DNA of 58,479 nucleotides from DATCYZ01 sp036526195 (GCA_036526195.1 DATCYZ010000081.1:1-58479), one strand, 5' to 3'. Shown: positions 33,924-43,061, counted from the stretch's first letter. Translations and numbers: made by a program. Notes: generated from the letters alone by a model not told the origin.

Positions 33924-34769
33924 ATGGAAATCTCCCTGCCGGTGATGGCCGCGGTGCTGGCGTCGGCGGTGCTGCACGCCGGCTGGAACGCGCTGCTCAA
34001 GTCGAGCGCCGACAAGGATCTCGAGAACATCTCGCTGGCGGTGGGGCGCGGCGTGCTCGCGCTTGCGATCGTGCCGTTCCTGCCGCTGCCCGCGGCGGCG
34101 TCCTGGCCCTGGCTCGCCGCCTCGGTGATCGTGCATATCGCGTACTTCTGGGCGCTCGCGGCCGCCTACCGCTGGGGCGAGCTCTCGTTCAGCTACCCGG
34201 TGATGCGCGGCGGCGCGCCCGTGATCGTGGCGCTCGCCGGCGTGCTGGCCTTCGGCGAGCTGCTGCCGCTGGCCGAAGCCCTCGGCGTCGCGCTGATCTG
34301 CGCGGGCATCCTCGGCTTTGCGATCGTGCGCGGGCATGACCCGGTGGCGCAGAAGAAGGCCCTCGGCTTCGCGCTGCTGAACGCCTTCGTCATCGCGTCC
34401 TACACCATGATCGATGCGCGCGGCGTGCGCCTGTCGGGCGCGCCGGTCGCCTACGCGATGTGGTTCTTCGTCTGCAACAGCCTCGTGCAGTGTTCAATCG
34501 GCTTCGCGGTGCGCGGCCGGGCCGTGCTGCCGCACCTGCGCCGCTACTGGCCGCGCGTGATGCTCGGCGGGGCGCTGACGCTCGGCGCCTACGGCACCGC
34601 GCTCTGGGCCATGTCGCTCGCGCCGGTGGCGCTGGTGGCGGCGCTGCGCGAGACCTCGGTGATCTTTGCCGCGCTGATCGGCTGGCTGTTCCTCGGCGAG
34701 CGCTTCACGCGCCAGCGGGTCTTCGCCACCGTCGCGGTGCTCGCCGGGCTCGCGGCGCTGCGGATCTAG
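33924..34769 (+). CDS. EamA/DMT-family transporter
   Basis: The 281-residue multi-pass membrane protein opens with VMAAVLASAVLHAGWNALLK and has GELSFSYPVMRGGAPVIVAL, both typical of the DMT superfamily. It resembles the EamA protein at 8211-9080 more than the one beside it (both open ALLHA/VLHAGWN). No substrate can be inferred. Its stop overlaps the stop of the convergent glycine-zipper gene by four bases. Confidence 0.87.
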   Translation: MEISLPVMAAVLASAVLHAGWNALLKSSADKDLENISLAVGRGVLALAIVPFLPLPAAASWPWLAASVIVHIAYFWALAAAYRWGELSFSYPVMRGGAPVIVALAGVLAFGELLPLAEALGVALICAGILGFAIVRGHDPVAQKKALGFALLNAFVIASYTMIDARGVRLSGAPVAYAMWFFVCNSLVQCSIGFAVRGRAVLPHLRRYWPRVMLGGALTLGAYGTALWAMSLAPVALVAALRETSVIFAALIGWLFLGERFTRQRVFATVAVLAGLAALRI

Positions 34770-35500
34770 AGCCCGGTAAGCGCCCCGTTCACCACGCGCA
34801 CGCGGTCCCCGGTGCGCCACACCGGTTCGCTGTCGCTCGGCAGCGTGCGCATCGCGCCGTCGTCCATGCGCACCAGGATCTCCCAGCGCTTGCTGGTGCG
34901 CACCTTCTTCTCCGCCTGGTGCCCGGCGTAGGCGCCGCCCGCGGCGCCGATCACCGTCATCACGGTGCGGCCCGAGCCGTTGCCGAGTTGCTTGCCGAGC
35001 ACCGCGCCGGCCACGCCGCCTGCGACCGCGCCCAGCCCGGTGCCGTCACCGGACTGCTCGATCATGCGTACCGATTCCACGGTGCCTGCAGTCGGGATCA
35101 CCGGCGGCTGCGGCGTTGCGGCCGGCGGCGCCGGCGGCGCGACCACCGGGGCCTGCGCGATCACCGCCGGTGACGCGGAGGCCGGGTCGGCGACAGGACG
35201 CACCTCGCGATGCACTGCGGGGTGGAGCGTCGGCCAGGATTCCGTGCGCACCACCGGCTTGCGTGCCAATGCGGGCGCCGCTACGGAGGCGCTTGGCTGG
35301 GGCGCGGCCACGGCGGGTGCGGCCTTCGGCAGGACGGGCGCCGGCGCCGCGGCGGCCGGGGGCGTGATCTCGACCGGCGCAGTCGCCGGTCGCGGCAGCA
35401 GTCCAGTGAGCGCGCCGACGCCGGCCACCGAAACCACGATGACCGAAATCGTCGCCGCCGACATCAGCGGGTGCATGCGTGCAGAAGGTGCGTTGTCCAT
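34766..35500 (-). CDS. Glycine-zipper 2TM domain protein, membrane-anchored
   Basis: The 244-residue protein has an N-terminal membrane anchor (MSAATISVIVVSVAGVGALT), a Pro/Ala-rich linker, and a glycine-zipper segment (GAVAGGVAGAVLGKQLGNGS, VIGAAGGAYAGHQAEKKVR) near residues 165-205. A small C-terminal domain follows (WEILVRMDDGAMRTLPSDSE). The latter is usual in the SlyB/PcpY-type surface antigen group. Start ATG 35500 is preferred over the TTG-side extension because of the AGGAGA site. Function is structural or envelope-related by family only. Confidence 0.82.
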   Translation of the reverse strand: MDNAPSARMHPLMSAATISVIVVSVAGVGALTGLLPRPATAPVEITPPAAAAPAPVLPKAAPAVAAPQPSASVAAPALARKPVVRTESWPTLHPAVHREVRPVADPASASPAVIAQAPVVAPPAPPAATPQPPVIPTAGTVESVRMIEQSGDGTGLGAVAGGVAGAVLGKQLGNGSGRTVMTVIGAAGGAYAGHQAEKKVRTSKRWEILVRMDDGAMRTLPSDSEPVWRTGDRVRVVNGALTGL

Positions 35501-35670
35501 GTACGTCGTCTCCTGGGGAATGTCCCGTAAACAACGCACAGGATAGACACCCCGCCGACGAAGCGCCGTAAGCGGTTGTTACCAGATGTATGCAGCACTG
35601 CGGGAGGTCGCTAGAGGGCCAGCACAGGCGCAATCACCTGATCCACAAACGGTTTTGGCGAGGGGGTACG

Positions 35671-35689
35671 GGGGGCATGCAATGCCCCC
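35671..35689 (-). terminator. Hairpin downstream of lysS
   Basis: GGGGGCAT and ATGCCCCC form an eight-base stem around GCA in the region after the lysS stop. A T-tract is lacking. The rest of the 197-base gap up to 35500 holds the upstream region of the glycine-zipper gene and nothing else recognisable. Confidence 0.5.
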
Positions 35690-35697
35690 TGTTCTGA

Positions 35698-37212
35698 TTA
35701 GGCTTCGGGACGCATGTGCGGAAAGAACAGCACGTCGCGAATCGACGCGCTGTCGGTGAGCAGCATCACCAGGCGGTCGATGCCCACGCCCGCGCCGGCG
35801 GTGGGCGGCATGCCGTACTCGAGCGCCCGCACGTAGTCGGCGTCGTAGTACATGGCCTCGTGGTCGCCGGCGTCCTTGCGCTTTGCCTGCTCCAGGAAGC
35901 GCGCGGCCTGCTCCTCCGGGTCGTTCAGCTCGGAGAAGCCGTTGGCGATCTCCTTGCCGTCGATGAACAGCTCGAAGCGGTCGGTCACCGCCGGGTCCGA
36001 ATCGCGGCGCCGCGCAAGCGGCGAGACCTCGGCCGGATAGTCGGTGACGAAGGTCGGCTCGATCAGGTGCTTCTCGGCGATCGCCTCGAACAGCCTGAGT
36101 TGCAGCGCGCCCCAGCCTTCGTCGTCCCCGGGCACGATGCCGAGCGCGGCGAGCCGCACGACGAGGAAGTCGCGGTCGCGCATCTGCGCCTCGCTCCAGT
36201 GCTCGGGCGCGTGGCGCTGGATGGCCTGCGCAATGCTGATCGACGTGAACGGCTTGCTGAAGTCGAAGATCTTGCCCTGGTAGCTCACCTTGGTGGTGCC
36301 GAGCGAGCGGTGCGCCACGTAGCCCAGCATCTGCTCGATCAGGCCGATCATGTAGCGGTAGTCGGTGTATGCCGCGTACATTTCGAGCATGGTGAACTCG
36401 GGGTTGTGCCGCGTCGAGATGCCCTCGTTGCGGAAGTTGCGGTTCACCTCGAACACCTTGTCGATGCCGCCCACCACCAGCCGCTTGAGGTAGAGCTCGG
36501 GCGCGATGCGCAGGTACATCTCCATGTCGAGTGCGTGATGGTGGGTTTTGAAGGGTCGCGCCGCCGCCCCGCCGGGGATGGTCTGCAGCATCGGCGTCTC
36601 GACTTCCATGTAGTTCGTGCGCACCAGGAACTCGCGCGCCGACTGCATCACGCGCGAGCGCACCGAGAACACCCAGCGCGAGTGCTCGTTCATGATCAGG
36701 TCGACATAGCGCTGCCGGTAGCGGGTCTCCTGGTCCGCCAGGCCGTGGAACTTCTCGGGCAGCGGCCGCAGCGACTTCGCCAGCAGACGGATTTCGTGGG
36801 CGCGCAGCGTCAGCTCCCCGGTGCGGGTCTTGAACAGGAACCCGCTCACGCCCAGGATGTCGCCGATGTCCCAGTGCTTGAACGCGGCGTGGCTTTCCTT
36901 TCCGGTGTTGTCGTCCGAGACGTAGATCTGCAGCTTGCCCGAGCCGTCCTGGATCTGGCCGAAGCTCGCCTTGCCCATCACGCGCTTGAGCATCAGCCGG
37001 CCGGCGATGGTGGCCTGCACCTGCTGCGCCTCGAGCGCCGCGGTCTCGGTGGCGCCGTGCGCCTCGTCCAGCGGCAGGATGAAGGTGGTGCGCTCGAAGT
37101 CGTTCGGGTAGGCGATGCCGGCCTCGCGCAGCTTCGCGAGCTTCGCGCGCCGCTCGGCGATGATGTGGTTTTCGTCGACGGGCGCTGCTGCGTCCTTGTC
37201 CTGCTCGGCCAT
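35698..37212 (-). CDS. lysS: Lysyl-tRNA synthetase (class II)
   Basis: The 504-residue class II enzyme charges tRNA-Lys. The OB-fold anticodon domain (about residues 65-150) is followed by the catalytic core. Motif 2 lies in VFEVNRNFRNEGISTRHNPE and motif 3 in GMPPTAGAGVGIDRLVMLLT. FELFIDGKEIANGFSELNDP is the usual LysU/LysS block. It begins just three bases after prfB ends, the common prfB-lysS pair. Confidence 0.98.
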   Translation of the reverse strand: MAEQDKDAAAPVDENHIIAERRAKLAKLREAGIAYPNDFERTTFILPLDEAHGATETAALEAQQVQATIAGRLMLKRVMGKASFGQIQDGSGKLQIYVSDDNTGKESHAAFKHWDIGDILGVSGFLFKTRTGELTLRAHEIRLLAKSLRPLPEKFHGLADQETRYRQRYVDLIMNEHSRWVFSVRSRVMQSAREFLVRTNYMEVETPMLQTIPGGAAARPFKTHHHALDMEMYLRIAPELYLKRLVVGGIDKVFEVNRNFRNEGISTRHNPEFTMLEMYAAYTDYRYMIGLIEQMLGYVAHRSLGTTKVSYQGKIFDFSKPFTSISIAQAIQRHAPEHWSEAQMRDRDFLVVRLAALGIVPGDDEGWGALQLRLFEAIAEKHLIEPTFVTDYPAEVSPLARRRDSDPAVTDRFELFIDGKEIANGFSELNDPEEQAARFLEQAKRKDAGDHEAMYYDADYVRALEYGMPPTAGAGVGIDRLVMLLTDSASIRDVLFFPHMRPEA

Positions 37213-37215
37213 GGT

Positions 37216-38320
37216 TCAGACTCCCTGCTTGAGGCTCGCGGTAATGAACTCGTCCAGGTCGCCGTCGAGCACGGCCTGGGTGTTGCCGAATTCCACGCCG
37301 GTGCGCAGGTCCTTGATGCGGGACTGGTCCAGCACGTAGCTGCGGATCTGGTGTCCCCAGCCGATCTCGGTCTTCGAATCCTCGAGTTTTTCCTTCGCTG
37401 CGAGGCGCTTGCGCAGCTCGAACTCGTACATGCGCGACTTCAGCATCGCCATCGCCTCGGCGCGGTTGCGGTGCTGCGAACGGTCGTTCTGGCACTGCAC
37501 CACGATGCCCGTGGGGGCGTGCGTGATGCGCACCGCGGAATCGGTGCGGTTCACGTGCTGACCGCCGGCGCCCGAAGCGCGGTAGGTGTCGATGCGCAGG
37601 TCGGCCGGATTGATCTCGACCTCGATCGTGTCGTCGACTTCGGGGTAGACGAACACGCTGGCGAATGAGGTGTGGCGTCGCGCGTTGGAGTCGAAGGGGC
37701 TTTTCCTCACCAGCCGGTGGATGCCGGTCTCGGTACGCAGGTGGCCGTAGGCGTGGTCCCCCGAGACCTTCAGGCTGGCGCTCTTGATGCCGGCGACCTC
37801 GCCTTCGGTCTGCTCCATGATCTCGACCCTGAATTCCTTGCGGTCGCAGTACTTGAGGTACATGCGCTCGAGCATGGCCGCCCAGTCCTGCGCCTCGGTG
37901 CCGCCGGAGCCGGCCTGGATGTCGATGAAGCAGTTGTTCGGGTCGAGCGGGTTGGAGAACATGCGCCGGAACTCCAGCGCGGCTACCTCGCGTTCGAGCC
38001 GCGCGGTCTCGCCGCCCAGTTCCTCGAGCGTCGATTCGTCGTTTTCCGCGCGGGTCAGGTTGAACAGTTCGCGCGTGTCGCCGACGCCCGCGGTGATGCG
38101 CTCGAGCATCGCCACCACCACCTCGAGGGACTTCTTCTCCTTGCCGAGTTCCTGCGCCCGCTGCGGGTTGTCCCAGAGCTTCGGGTCCTCGAATTCCTGG
38201 TTCAGTTCCGCGAGCCGCGTCCGCTTTGCGTCGTAGTCAAAGATACCTCCGCAGCTCGACCACCCGGGTGTCCAGGTCATCGAGCGTGGAGGCGACGGCG
38301 TTGAGGCGTTCGGCGTCCAT
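37216..38320 (-). CDS. prfB: Peptide chain release factor 2 with programmed +1 frameshift
   Basis: RF2 terminates at UGA and UAA. The gene starts at ATG 38320, encodes 27 codons ending VVELRRYL, and then meets an in-frame UGA at 38239-38237 within CTTTGAC, preceded by a GGAGG-like stimulator. Reading shifts +1 to DYDAKRTRLAELNQ. The second part holds the anticodon-mimic SPF (RKSPFDSNA) and the GGQ motif (GAGGQHVNRTDSA). This is the standard autoregulatory RF2 frameshift. The coordinates cover both parts as one gene. Confidence 0.97.
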
Positions 38321-38408
38321 GGCGGTCCCGCAAAAGCGCGAATTATACCGGGCGCCCCGCCGGCAGCCCCCGTGGGGCGGCCCCTTCGGCGGGGCCGCGC
38401 CTGCGTCG

Positions 38409-39692
38409 CTAGTTGAAGACCGACTTCACCAGCACGCTCGGCAGCCAGGTGGCGAGCGCCGGGAAGAAGATCACCAGGATCAGCACCAGGAGGTCCGAGA
38501 GGAAGAACGGCACCGAGCCCTTCAGCACCAGCGTCACCGGGATTTTCGCGGTGCCGCTGACGGCGAACAGGTTCAGGCCCACGGGCGGCGTCACCACGCT
38601 CATCTCCACGGCGAGCGTCAGCATGATGGCGAGGTGGATCGGGTCGATCTTGAGGGCCAGGGCCACCGGAAACACCACCGGGATGGTGAGCAGCACCATG
38701 GCGACCCCGTCGACGAACATGCCAAGCAGCATCAGCACGCCCATGAAGGCGAAGATGAAGCCCAGTTGCGACAGGCCCAGCCCCGTCACCGCCTCGGTGA
38801 TCTTCTGCGGCCAGTACAGGTTGGAGGCGAGGAACTGGAACACGCCGACGCAGCCGACGAGGAACAGCACCACGGCGGTCAGGTTGAGCGCGCGACGGGC
38901 AGTCGGCACCATGTAGGCGAAGAACTTGCCGCGCTCGGTCAGCAGGCCGTAGAGCATGGCGTAGCCGCAGGCCGCGGCCGCCGCCTCGGTGGGCGTGAAC
39001 AGGCCGCCGTACAGGCCGCCGAGGATCAAGACCGGCATGCCGAGCGCCGGGGCCGCGCCCTTGAATTCCTTCCAGAGGCGCTTCTTCTCGAAGGTGCCGC
39101 GCGGCAGCTTCAGGATCAGCGCGATGACGATCACGCTGAGGATGTTGCCGGTGGCGAGCAGCAGGCCCGGCACCACGCCCGCGAAGAACAGCGCGACGAT
39201 GGAGGTGTCGGTGACGATGCCGTACAGGATCAGGATGATGCTGGGCGGAATCAGCATGGCGATGCCGCCCGCCGTGGCGACCAGCCCGGCGGCAAACCAG
39301 GTCGGATAGCCGCGCCTGGTCATCTCCGGGATCGCGATCACGCTCATCGCCGCCGCCATGGCCACGCTCGAGCCCGAGATCGCGCCGAACAGCACGCAGG
39401 CGAGCACCGTGGCCACGCCGAAGCCGCCGGGCATCCAGCCGACCAGCGAGTCGGCGAAGCGGAACAGCTGCGCCACCAGCCCGGTGCGCTCCATGAGGAA
39501 GCCCGCGAAGATGAACAGCGGGATCGCCATCAGGGAGTAGCGCCCGATGAAGCTGAAGAACGCCTTGAAGATGACGACCGGTTCGAGTAGCGGGTCGATC
39601 AGGATGTAGACGGCGCTCGCGGCGCTCAGGGCGATGCCGATCGGTACGCTCAGCACGAACAGCACGAGCACGACGATGCCGACGATATGCAT
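38409..39692 (-). CDS. dctM: TRAP transporter large permease, DctM
   Basis: The 427-residue permease has about twelve membrane segments. AISGSSVAMAAAMSVIAIPE and AAAACGYAMLYGLLTE are typical DctM blocks, and the C-terminal TPPVGLNLFAVSG is diagnostic. It forms the ion-coupled translocation pathway with DctQ. The three genes run on the minus strand, DctP first. Substrate probably an organic acid; none can be specified. Confidence 0.94.
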   Translation of the reverse strand: MHIVGIVVLVLFVLSVPIGIALSAASAVYILIDPLLEPVVIFKAFFSFIGRYSLMAIPLFIFAGFLMERTGLVAQLFRFADSLVGWMPGGFGVATVLACVLFGAISGSSVAMAAAMSVIAIPEMTRRGYPTWFAAGLVATAGGIAMLIPPSIILILYGIVTDTSIVALFFAGVVPGLLLATGNILSVIVIALILKLPRGTFEKKRLWKEFKGAAPALGMPVLILGGLYGGLFTPTEAAAAACGYAMLYGLLTERGKFFAYMVPTARRALNLTAVVLFLVGCVGVFQFLASNLYWPQKITEAVTGLGLSQLGFIFAFMGVLMLLGMFVDGVAMVLLTIPVVFPVALALKIDPIHLAIMLTLAVEMSVVTPPVGLNLFAVSGTAKIPVTLVLKGSVPFFLSDLLVLILVIFFPALATWLPSVLVKSVFN

Positions 39693-39731
39693 CAGTTCAG
39701 CCTTTCGGGTCTTGGAGCGCGGATCGCGGGA

Positions 39732-40283
39732 TCAATCCCGCATCCGGTCGGGAATCGGGCCTTCTTCGAAGACTTCGAGGCCACGCAGCTTGCGGATCTC
39801 GATCCAGATCTGGAACACCATCGTCACGGCCATGAACGAAAAACCGAGCAGCAGCGCGGCGAGAAACGGCCACATCGGGAAGGCGAGGCTTTCGGTGCGC
39901 GTGGCGTAATGCAGGGATTCGGCAACCTCCGGGTACCCCCACCAGACCACCGTCACCATGAATCCGAGCGAGAGCAGCAGCGCGACCAGCCGGATGATCT
40001 CGACCGCGTACCGGCCGCGCGGCCCCATGGTCTGCAGCAACTCGAGCATCACGGTGACGCTGAGGTGCTCGTTGTGGCGCTGCGAAATGGAGAAATACAG
40101 GTAGACCGCGCTCAGGATGAAAAAGGTGACAGCATCCTGCTGCCACTCGAAGGAGTGGCCGAACGCATAGCGACGGATGACCTCCAGGAGGGCGATCAGG
40201 GTGCAGCCGATCAGGATCAGCGCCGCGACGGGCGCCAGGACACGGTCCTGGAACGCCCGCCAGAGCTCATACGCCTTGTGCAC
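39732..40283 (-). CDS. dctQ: TRAP transporter small permease, DctQ
   Basis: The 183-residue protein has four predicted membrane segments (first AALILIGCTLIALLEVIRRY, last AALLLGFSFMAVTMVFQI). The VIRRYAFGHSFEWQQDAVTF block fits DctQ. It lies between dctP and dctM with short gaps. The basic N-terminus and acidic tail (EVFEEGPIPDRMRD) are ordinary. Confidence 0.9.
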   Translation of the reverse strand: MHKAYELWRAFQDRVLAPVAALILIGCTLIALLEVIRRYAFGHSFEWQQDAVTFFILSAVYLYFSISQRHNEHLSVTVMLELLQTMGPRGRYAVEIIRLVALLLSLGFMVTVVWWGYPEVAESLHYATRTESLAFPMWPFLAALLLGFSFMAVTMVFQIWIEIRKLRGLEVFEEGPIPDRMRD

Positions 40284-40292
40284 GAAACGTGC

Positions 40293-41432
40293 TTACTTGA
40301 TGACGATCTTGGACGCGTGCTTCGCGCAGTCCACCTTTTCGATCCACGAGGTGCCGGGCGCGTGCTGCTTGGAGAGCTCGCGACCCTCCTTGACGAAGGT
40401 GTCGACCCACTGGTTGGCCGCTTCCGGCGTCTTGGTCTTCACGTACTTCGTCGGCGCGTCACCCATGGCGCCCACCAGGGCGGACACTTCCGCAGGCGTC
40501 ATCCAGTAGATGCCGGGCTTGGACGCATCCTTGGTGCCGTACTTGGTGTACGCGATCTTGTCGAAGCACCAGTTGTATTCCTTCTGCTCCTTGATCGTCT
40601 CGGCGATCAGCTTCGAGAGCGCCGCCTGCGTCGGGGGCGTGAGCTTGTCCCACCAGCGGCGGCTCGCGCTCACCATGTAGTAATCGCCGATGAACGCACC
40701 GGCGCCGCCGATCGTGAAGAAGGGCGCCTGCTCGCGCACGCTGTTCCAGCCGCCGAGGCTGGTCATCAGGCCGTCGATAACGCCGGACTCGAGCGCGCTG
40801 GGAACCTCACCGAAGCCCATCACCACCGGGTTCGCCTTCCAGGCCGACAGCGAGGCGTTCTCCACCGGCCCCATGCTGCGCACCTTGCGTCCGGAGAAAT
40901 CCTCCGGCTTCTGGTAGCGCTTCTTGCCGCCCACGCCCATGCCGAAGCTCATGTGACCGGCGCCGAAGACGCGGATCAACTGCGCTTTCTCGAGGCGGTC
41001 GGTGAGCATCTTGTAGGTCTTGGTCTGCTCGAGGTTGTCCACGGCACCGACGGTGGTCAGGATGCCGGGGCCGACCAGCGCCATCATCCAGGGATCCACC
41101 GGCGCGGCCTTGCCGATCTGCATCCAAGTCATCTCGAGGTTGCCCTGGCGCATGGCTTCGAAGGCCTCGGGCACGGTGTACAGTGCGCCCGCGTAGTACA
41201 GGCGCGCTTCGCTGCCCGGGATCACCTGCGGCAGCCGATCGCCGAAGTACTTCATGGCGAGGCCGGCGGGATGGGGCGGGGGCGGGAAGTCCGCGGCAAA
41301 GCGCAGGACGACCTTCTTCGGTGCGTCCTGTGCGAGCACCGTCGGGCTGACGGCGAGGCTCGCGGCAAAAGCGGCGGCGATCAGGGCCGCGCCGGCTTTC
41401 AATGGGGTGCGTCGGGTCGATTCGCGTTGCAT
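40293..41432 (-). CDS. dctP: TRAP transporter substrate-binding protein, DctP
   Basis: The 379-residue exported binding protein has a signal peptide (LIAAAFAASLAVSPTVLA) from MQRESTRRTP at ATG 41432, with a GGAGGAGG ribosome binding site. DctP features: LRFAADFPPPPHPAGLAMKY at the N-terminus, the conserved Arg in FSGRKVRSMGP, and GFGEVPSALESGVIDGLMTS. The upstream region has a promoter and a palindromic operator candidate. The substrate is unknown. Confidence 0.93.
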   Translation of the reverse strand: MQRESTRRTPLKAGAALIAAAFAASLAVSPTVLAQDAPKKVVLRFAADFPPPPHPAGLAMKYFGDRLPQVIPGSEARLYYAGALYTVPEAFEAMRQGNLEMTWMQIGKAAPVDPWMMALVGPGILTTVGAVDNLEQTKTYKMLTDRLEKAQLIRVFGAGHMSFGMGVGGKKRYQKPEDFSGRKVRSMGPVENASLSAWKANPVVMGFGEVPSALESGVIDGLMTSLGGWNSVREQAPFFTIGGAGAFIGDYYMVSASRRWWDKLTPPTQAALSKLIAETIKEQKEYNWCFDKIAYTKYGTKDASKPGIYWMTPAEVSALVGAMGDAPTKYVKTKTPEAANQWVDTFVKEGRELSKQHAPGTSWIEKVDCAKHASKIVIK

Positions 41433-41509
41433 GAGGTCCTCCTCCAAAGAAGACTGAAAGGCCGTGATAAAGGTGATGGTCGTGCGGGAATGGATGCGCT
41501 GCACAACGC

Positions 41510-41528
41510 GATGCGCGTACAGCGCATC
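41510..41528. promoter_or_regulatory. Palindromic operator candidate upstream of dctP
   Basis: GATGCGC and GCGCATC form a perfect inverted repeat around GTACA. Another GATGCGC half-site lies at 41493-41499. It begins just downstream of the expected transcription start, a classic repressor position. No regulator gene is adjacent. Confidence 0.55.
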
Positions 41529-41540
41529 AACGAGTGCGAC

Positions 41541-41568
41541 CCTATATGAAGCGCAGGGGAAGCGTCAA
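41541..41568 (-). promoter_or_regulatory. Predicted promoter of dctPQM
   Basis: On the minus strand TTGACG (41568-41563) is followed after 16 bases by TATAGG (41546-41541). Transcription would begin near 41534, about 100 bases before the dctP ATG. Confidence 0.55.
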
Positions 41569-41609
41569 GCAAGCCGGACAGGCTTTCCATACTGCGCTGC
41601 AGCGTGCGC

Positions 41610-41819
41610 TCAGACCCTGCGGCCGCTGTAGTCCTCCGCGATGCGATCGTCGAAAAACACGGTGGGGTTCGGCGCCGCCATGAAACGGCGCCAGACCTCC
41701 GGCGACACGCGGGTGTACTGCCAGACCTGCCCGTTGGAGAACTCCAGTTCCAGCAATTGCTGCTTCTCGTCGTAGCCCGCGCTGCGCAGGCGCGAGGAAT
41801 TCAGCCGCTTGCGCTCCAT
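41610..41819 (-). CDS. KTSC domain-containing small protein
   Basis: The 69-residue protein fits the KTSC family: RKRLNSSRLRSAGYDEKQQL, then LELEFSNGQVWQYTRVSPEV and FDDRIAEDYSG. The usual KTSC tetrapeptide is replaced (LNSS is in its place, SxRxxSxGYD is kept). Function in the family is not established. The start at 41819 overlaps the stop of the next gene upstream by ATGA, so they are coupled. Confidence 0.75.
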   Translation of the reverse strand: MERKRLNSSRLRSAGYDEKQQLLELEFSNGQVWQYTRVSPEVWRRFMAAPNPTVFFDDRIAEDYSGRRV

Positions 41820-42190
41820 CAGGCGGCCTCGACGCGGATGGCGTCGCCCGCGCGCACGCCGGCGAGCGAGCGCGGGTCCCCGGCGATGCGCCCGAGCACG
41901 TTGCAGGCGTTGGCGAGGGTCGACTGGTCGTCCGTGGAGATCGGCGTGCGGCCGAAGGGCAGGGCGAGCGCGTCGCCCTCGGTCCAGAAGCACGCGGTCC
42001 CGGGGGCGACCGTCTGGCGGGCGTCAGGTTCGAGGGGCACCGATACCGGGGTCGTGAAGTACACCTCCTCGCCCCAGGTGCTGGCGCGCGACTCGAAGGG
42101 GGCCGCGGCGAGCAGGGCGCGAGCGGTCGCGGTGTCGAGCAACTCGATCACGACCGACACCTTGCCCGAGCGCACGCGCAGTCGCGCCAT
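41819..42190 (-). CDS. Cyclophilin-like fold protein
   Basis: The 123-residue protein matches the bacterial cyclophilin-like (TM1367-type) family: SVVIELLDTATARALLAAAP, STWGEEVYF and CNVLGRIAGD are family blocks. Peptidyl-prolyl isomerase activity is not shown for this group. It lies between the KTSC gene and a methyltransferase-like gene in a tight three-gene set. Confidence 0.72.
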   Translation of the reverse strand: MARLRVRSGKVSVVIELLDTATARALLAAAPFESRASTWGEEVYFTTPVSVPLEPDARQTVAPGTACFWTEGDALALPFGRTPISTDDQSTLANACNVLGRIAGDPRSLAGVRAGDAIRVEAA

Positions 42191-42192
42191 GG

Positions 42193-43044
42193 CTACTTCG
42201 CCCGCGTCGCGCTCCAGGGCGCGACCTCGCCGCGAACCTTCACGGTGCCGGTGACCGTGCCGTCCTTCACGCGGCCCTCGAAACTGTGCGATTTTCCGCC
42301 TAGGTCGACCACGAAGCTGAGCTGGTCGCCCTGGATCAGCCCGTTGCTGAGGCGCACCCGGGCCTCGCCGACCGAGGCCGTGCCGTTGATGGTGGTGATG
42401 TCCTGCACGAAATTGAAGCTCGCCGCCTCGCGCCCGATGGCCGGGGGCAGCTTCGCCTGCCAGGCGCCGGCGATCTTCTCCGGCACCAGGTAGAGGAAGA
42501 TGAGCGTGGTGGTGACGCCGCTGATCTGGACCTTGTCCTCGAGGTCCATGTGGCGCATCTCCTTGTACTTCCAGCCGCCGAGCGAATAGTCGTGCGAAAT
42601 GATGCGCGTGCCGGGGCGCAGGTCGTTGAAGAGCTTGTCGCGCAGCGCGTTCACGGTGTCCGGCAGCAGGTACATGGTGAGCACCGTCGCCTTCGAGAAA
42701 TCGGCCTTGAAGAGATCTGCCTTGATGAACTTCACCCGGTCGGCGAGCCCGGCCTTCTGCGCCGCCTCGTTCGAGAGTTTCACCAGGTCGTCCTTGATCT
42801 CGACGCCGAAGCCGCTCGCGCCGAACACCTGCGCCGCGGTCAGCACGATGCGCCCGTCGCCCGAGCCGAGGTCGATGACGAAATCCTTCGGCCCGACCCC
42901 GGCAATGCGCAGCATGTCCGCGACCACGGTCTGCGGCGAGGGCACGTACGGCCCGGCGTTGCGCGGCGCCGGGTCCGCGGCGAGCGCGATGCACGGCAGC
43001 GCAAGGCCGAGGAGAAGCAGGATCTGGCGGAAGTGGCGGATCAT
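42193..43044 (-). CDS. Methyltransferase-fold protein with a signal peptide
   Basis: The 283-residue protein has a class I SAM-methyltransferase core: VIDLGSGDGRIVLTAAQVFG (SAM loop), FGVEIKDDLV, and FIKADLFKADFSKATVLTMY. It is related to DOT1/PRMT-like bacterial methyltransferases. Before it stands a clear Sec signal peptide (RQILLLLGLALPCIALA, cut before ADPAPR). A C-terminal beta-rich part follows (SHSFEGRVKDGTVTGTVKVR). SAM is not known in the periplasm, so its activity is unclear. The cyclophilin-like gene starts two bases after it. Confidence 0.78.
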   Translation of the reverse strand: MIRHFRQILLLLGLALPCIALAADPAPRNAGPYVPSPQTVVADMLRIAGVGPKDFVIDLGSGDGRIVLTAAQVFGASGFGVEIKDDLVKLSNEAAQKAGLADRVKFIKADLFKADFSKATVLTMYLLPDTVNALRDKLFNDLRPGTRIISHDYSLGGWKYKEMRHMDLEDKVQISGVTTTLIFLYLVPEKIAGAWQAKLPPAIGREAASFNFVQDITTINGTASVGEARVRLSNGLIQGDQLSFVVDLGGKSHSFEGRVKDGTVTGTVKVRGEVAPWSATRAK

Positions 43045-43061
43045 GGACGTTTCCGGTGGGT

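Noticed and set aside
35575..35590. Half of the convergent-gene palindrome (GTTACC) upstream of the glycine-zipper gene
   Set aside because: Only one half-site is present and the genes are not convergent there.
37216..38280. prfB called as a pseudogene because of the in-frame TGA
   Set aside because: The stop is the conserved RF2 frameshift site with the slip sequence and SD-like stimulator in place.
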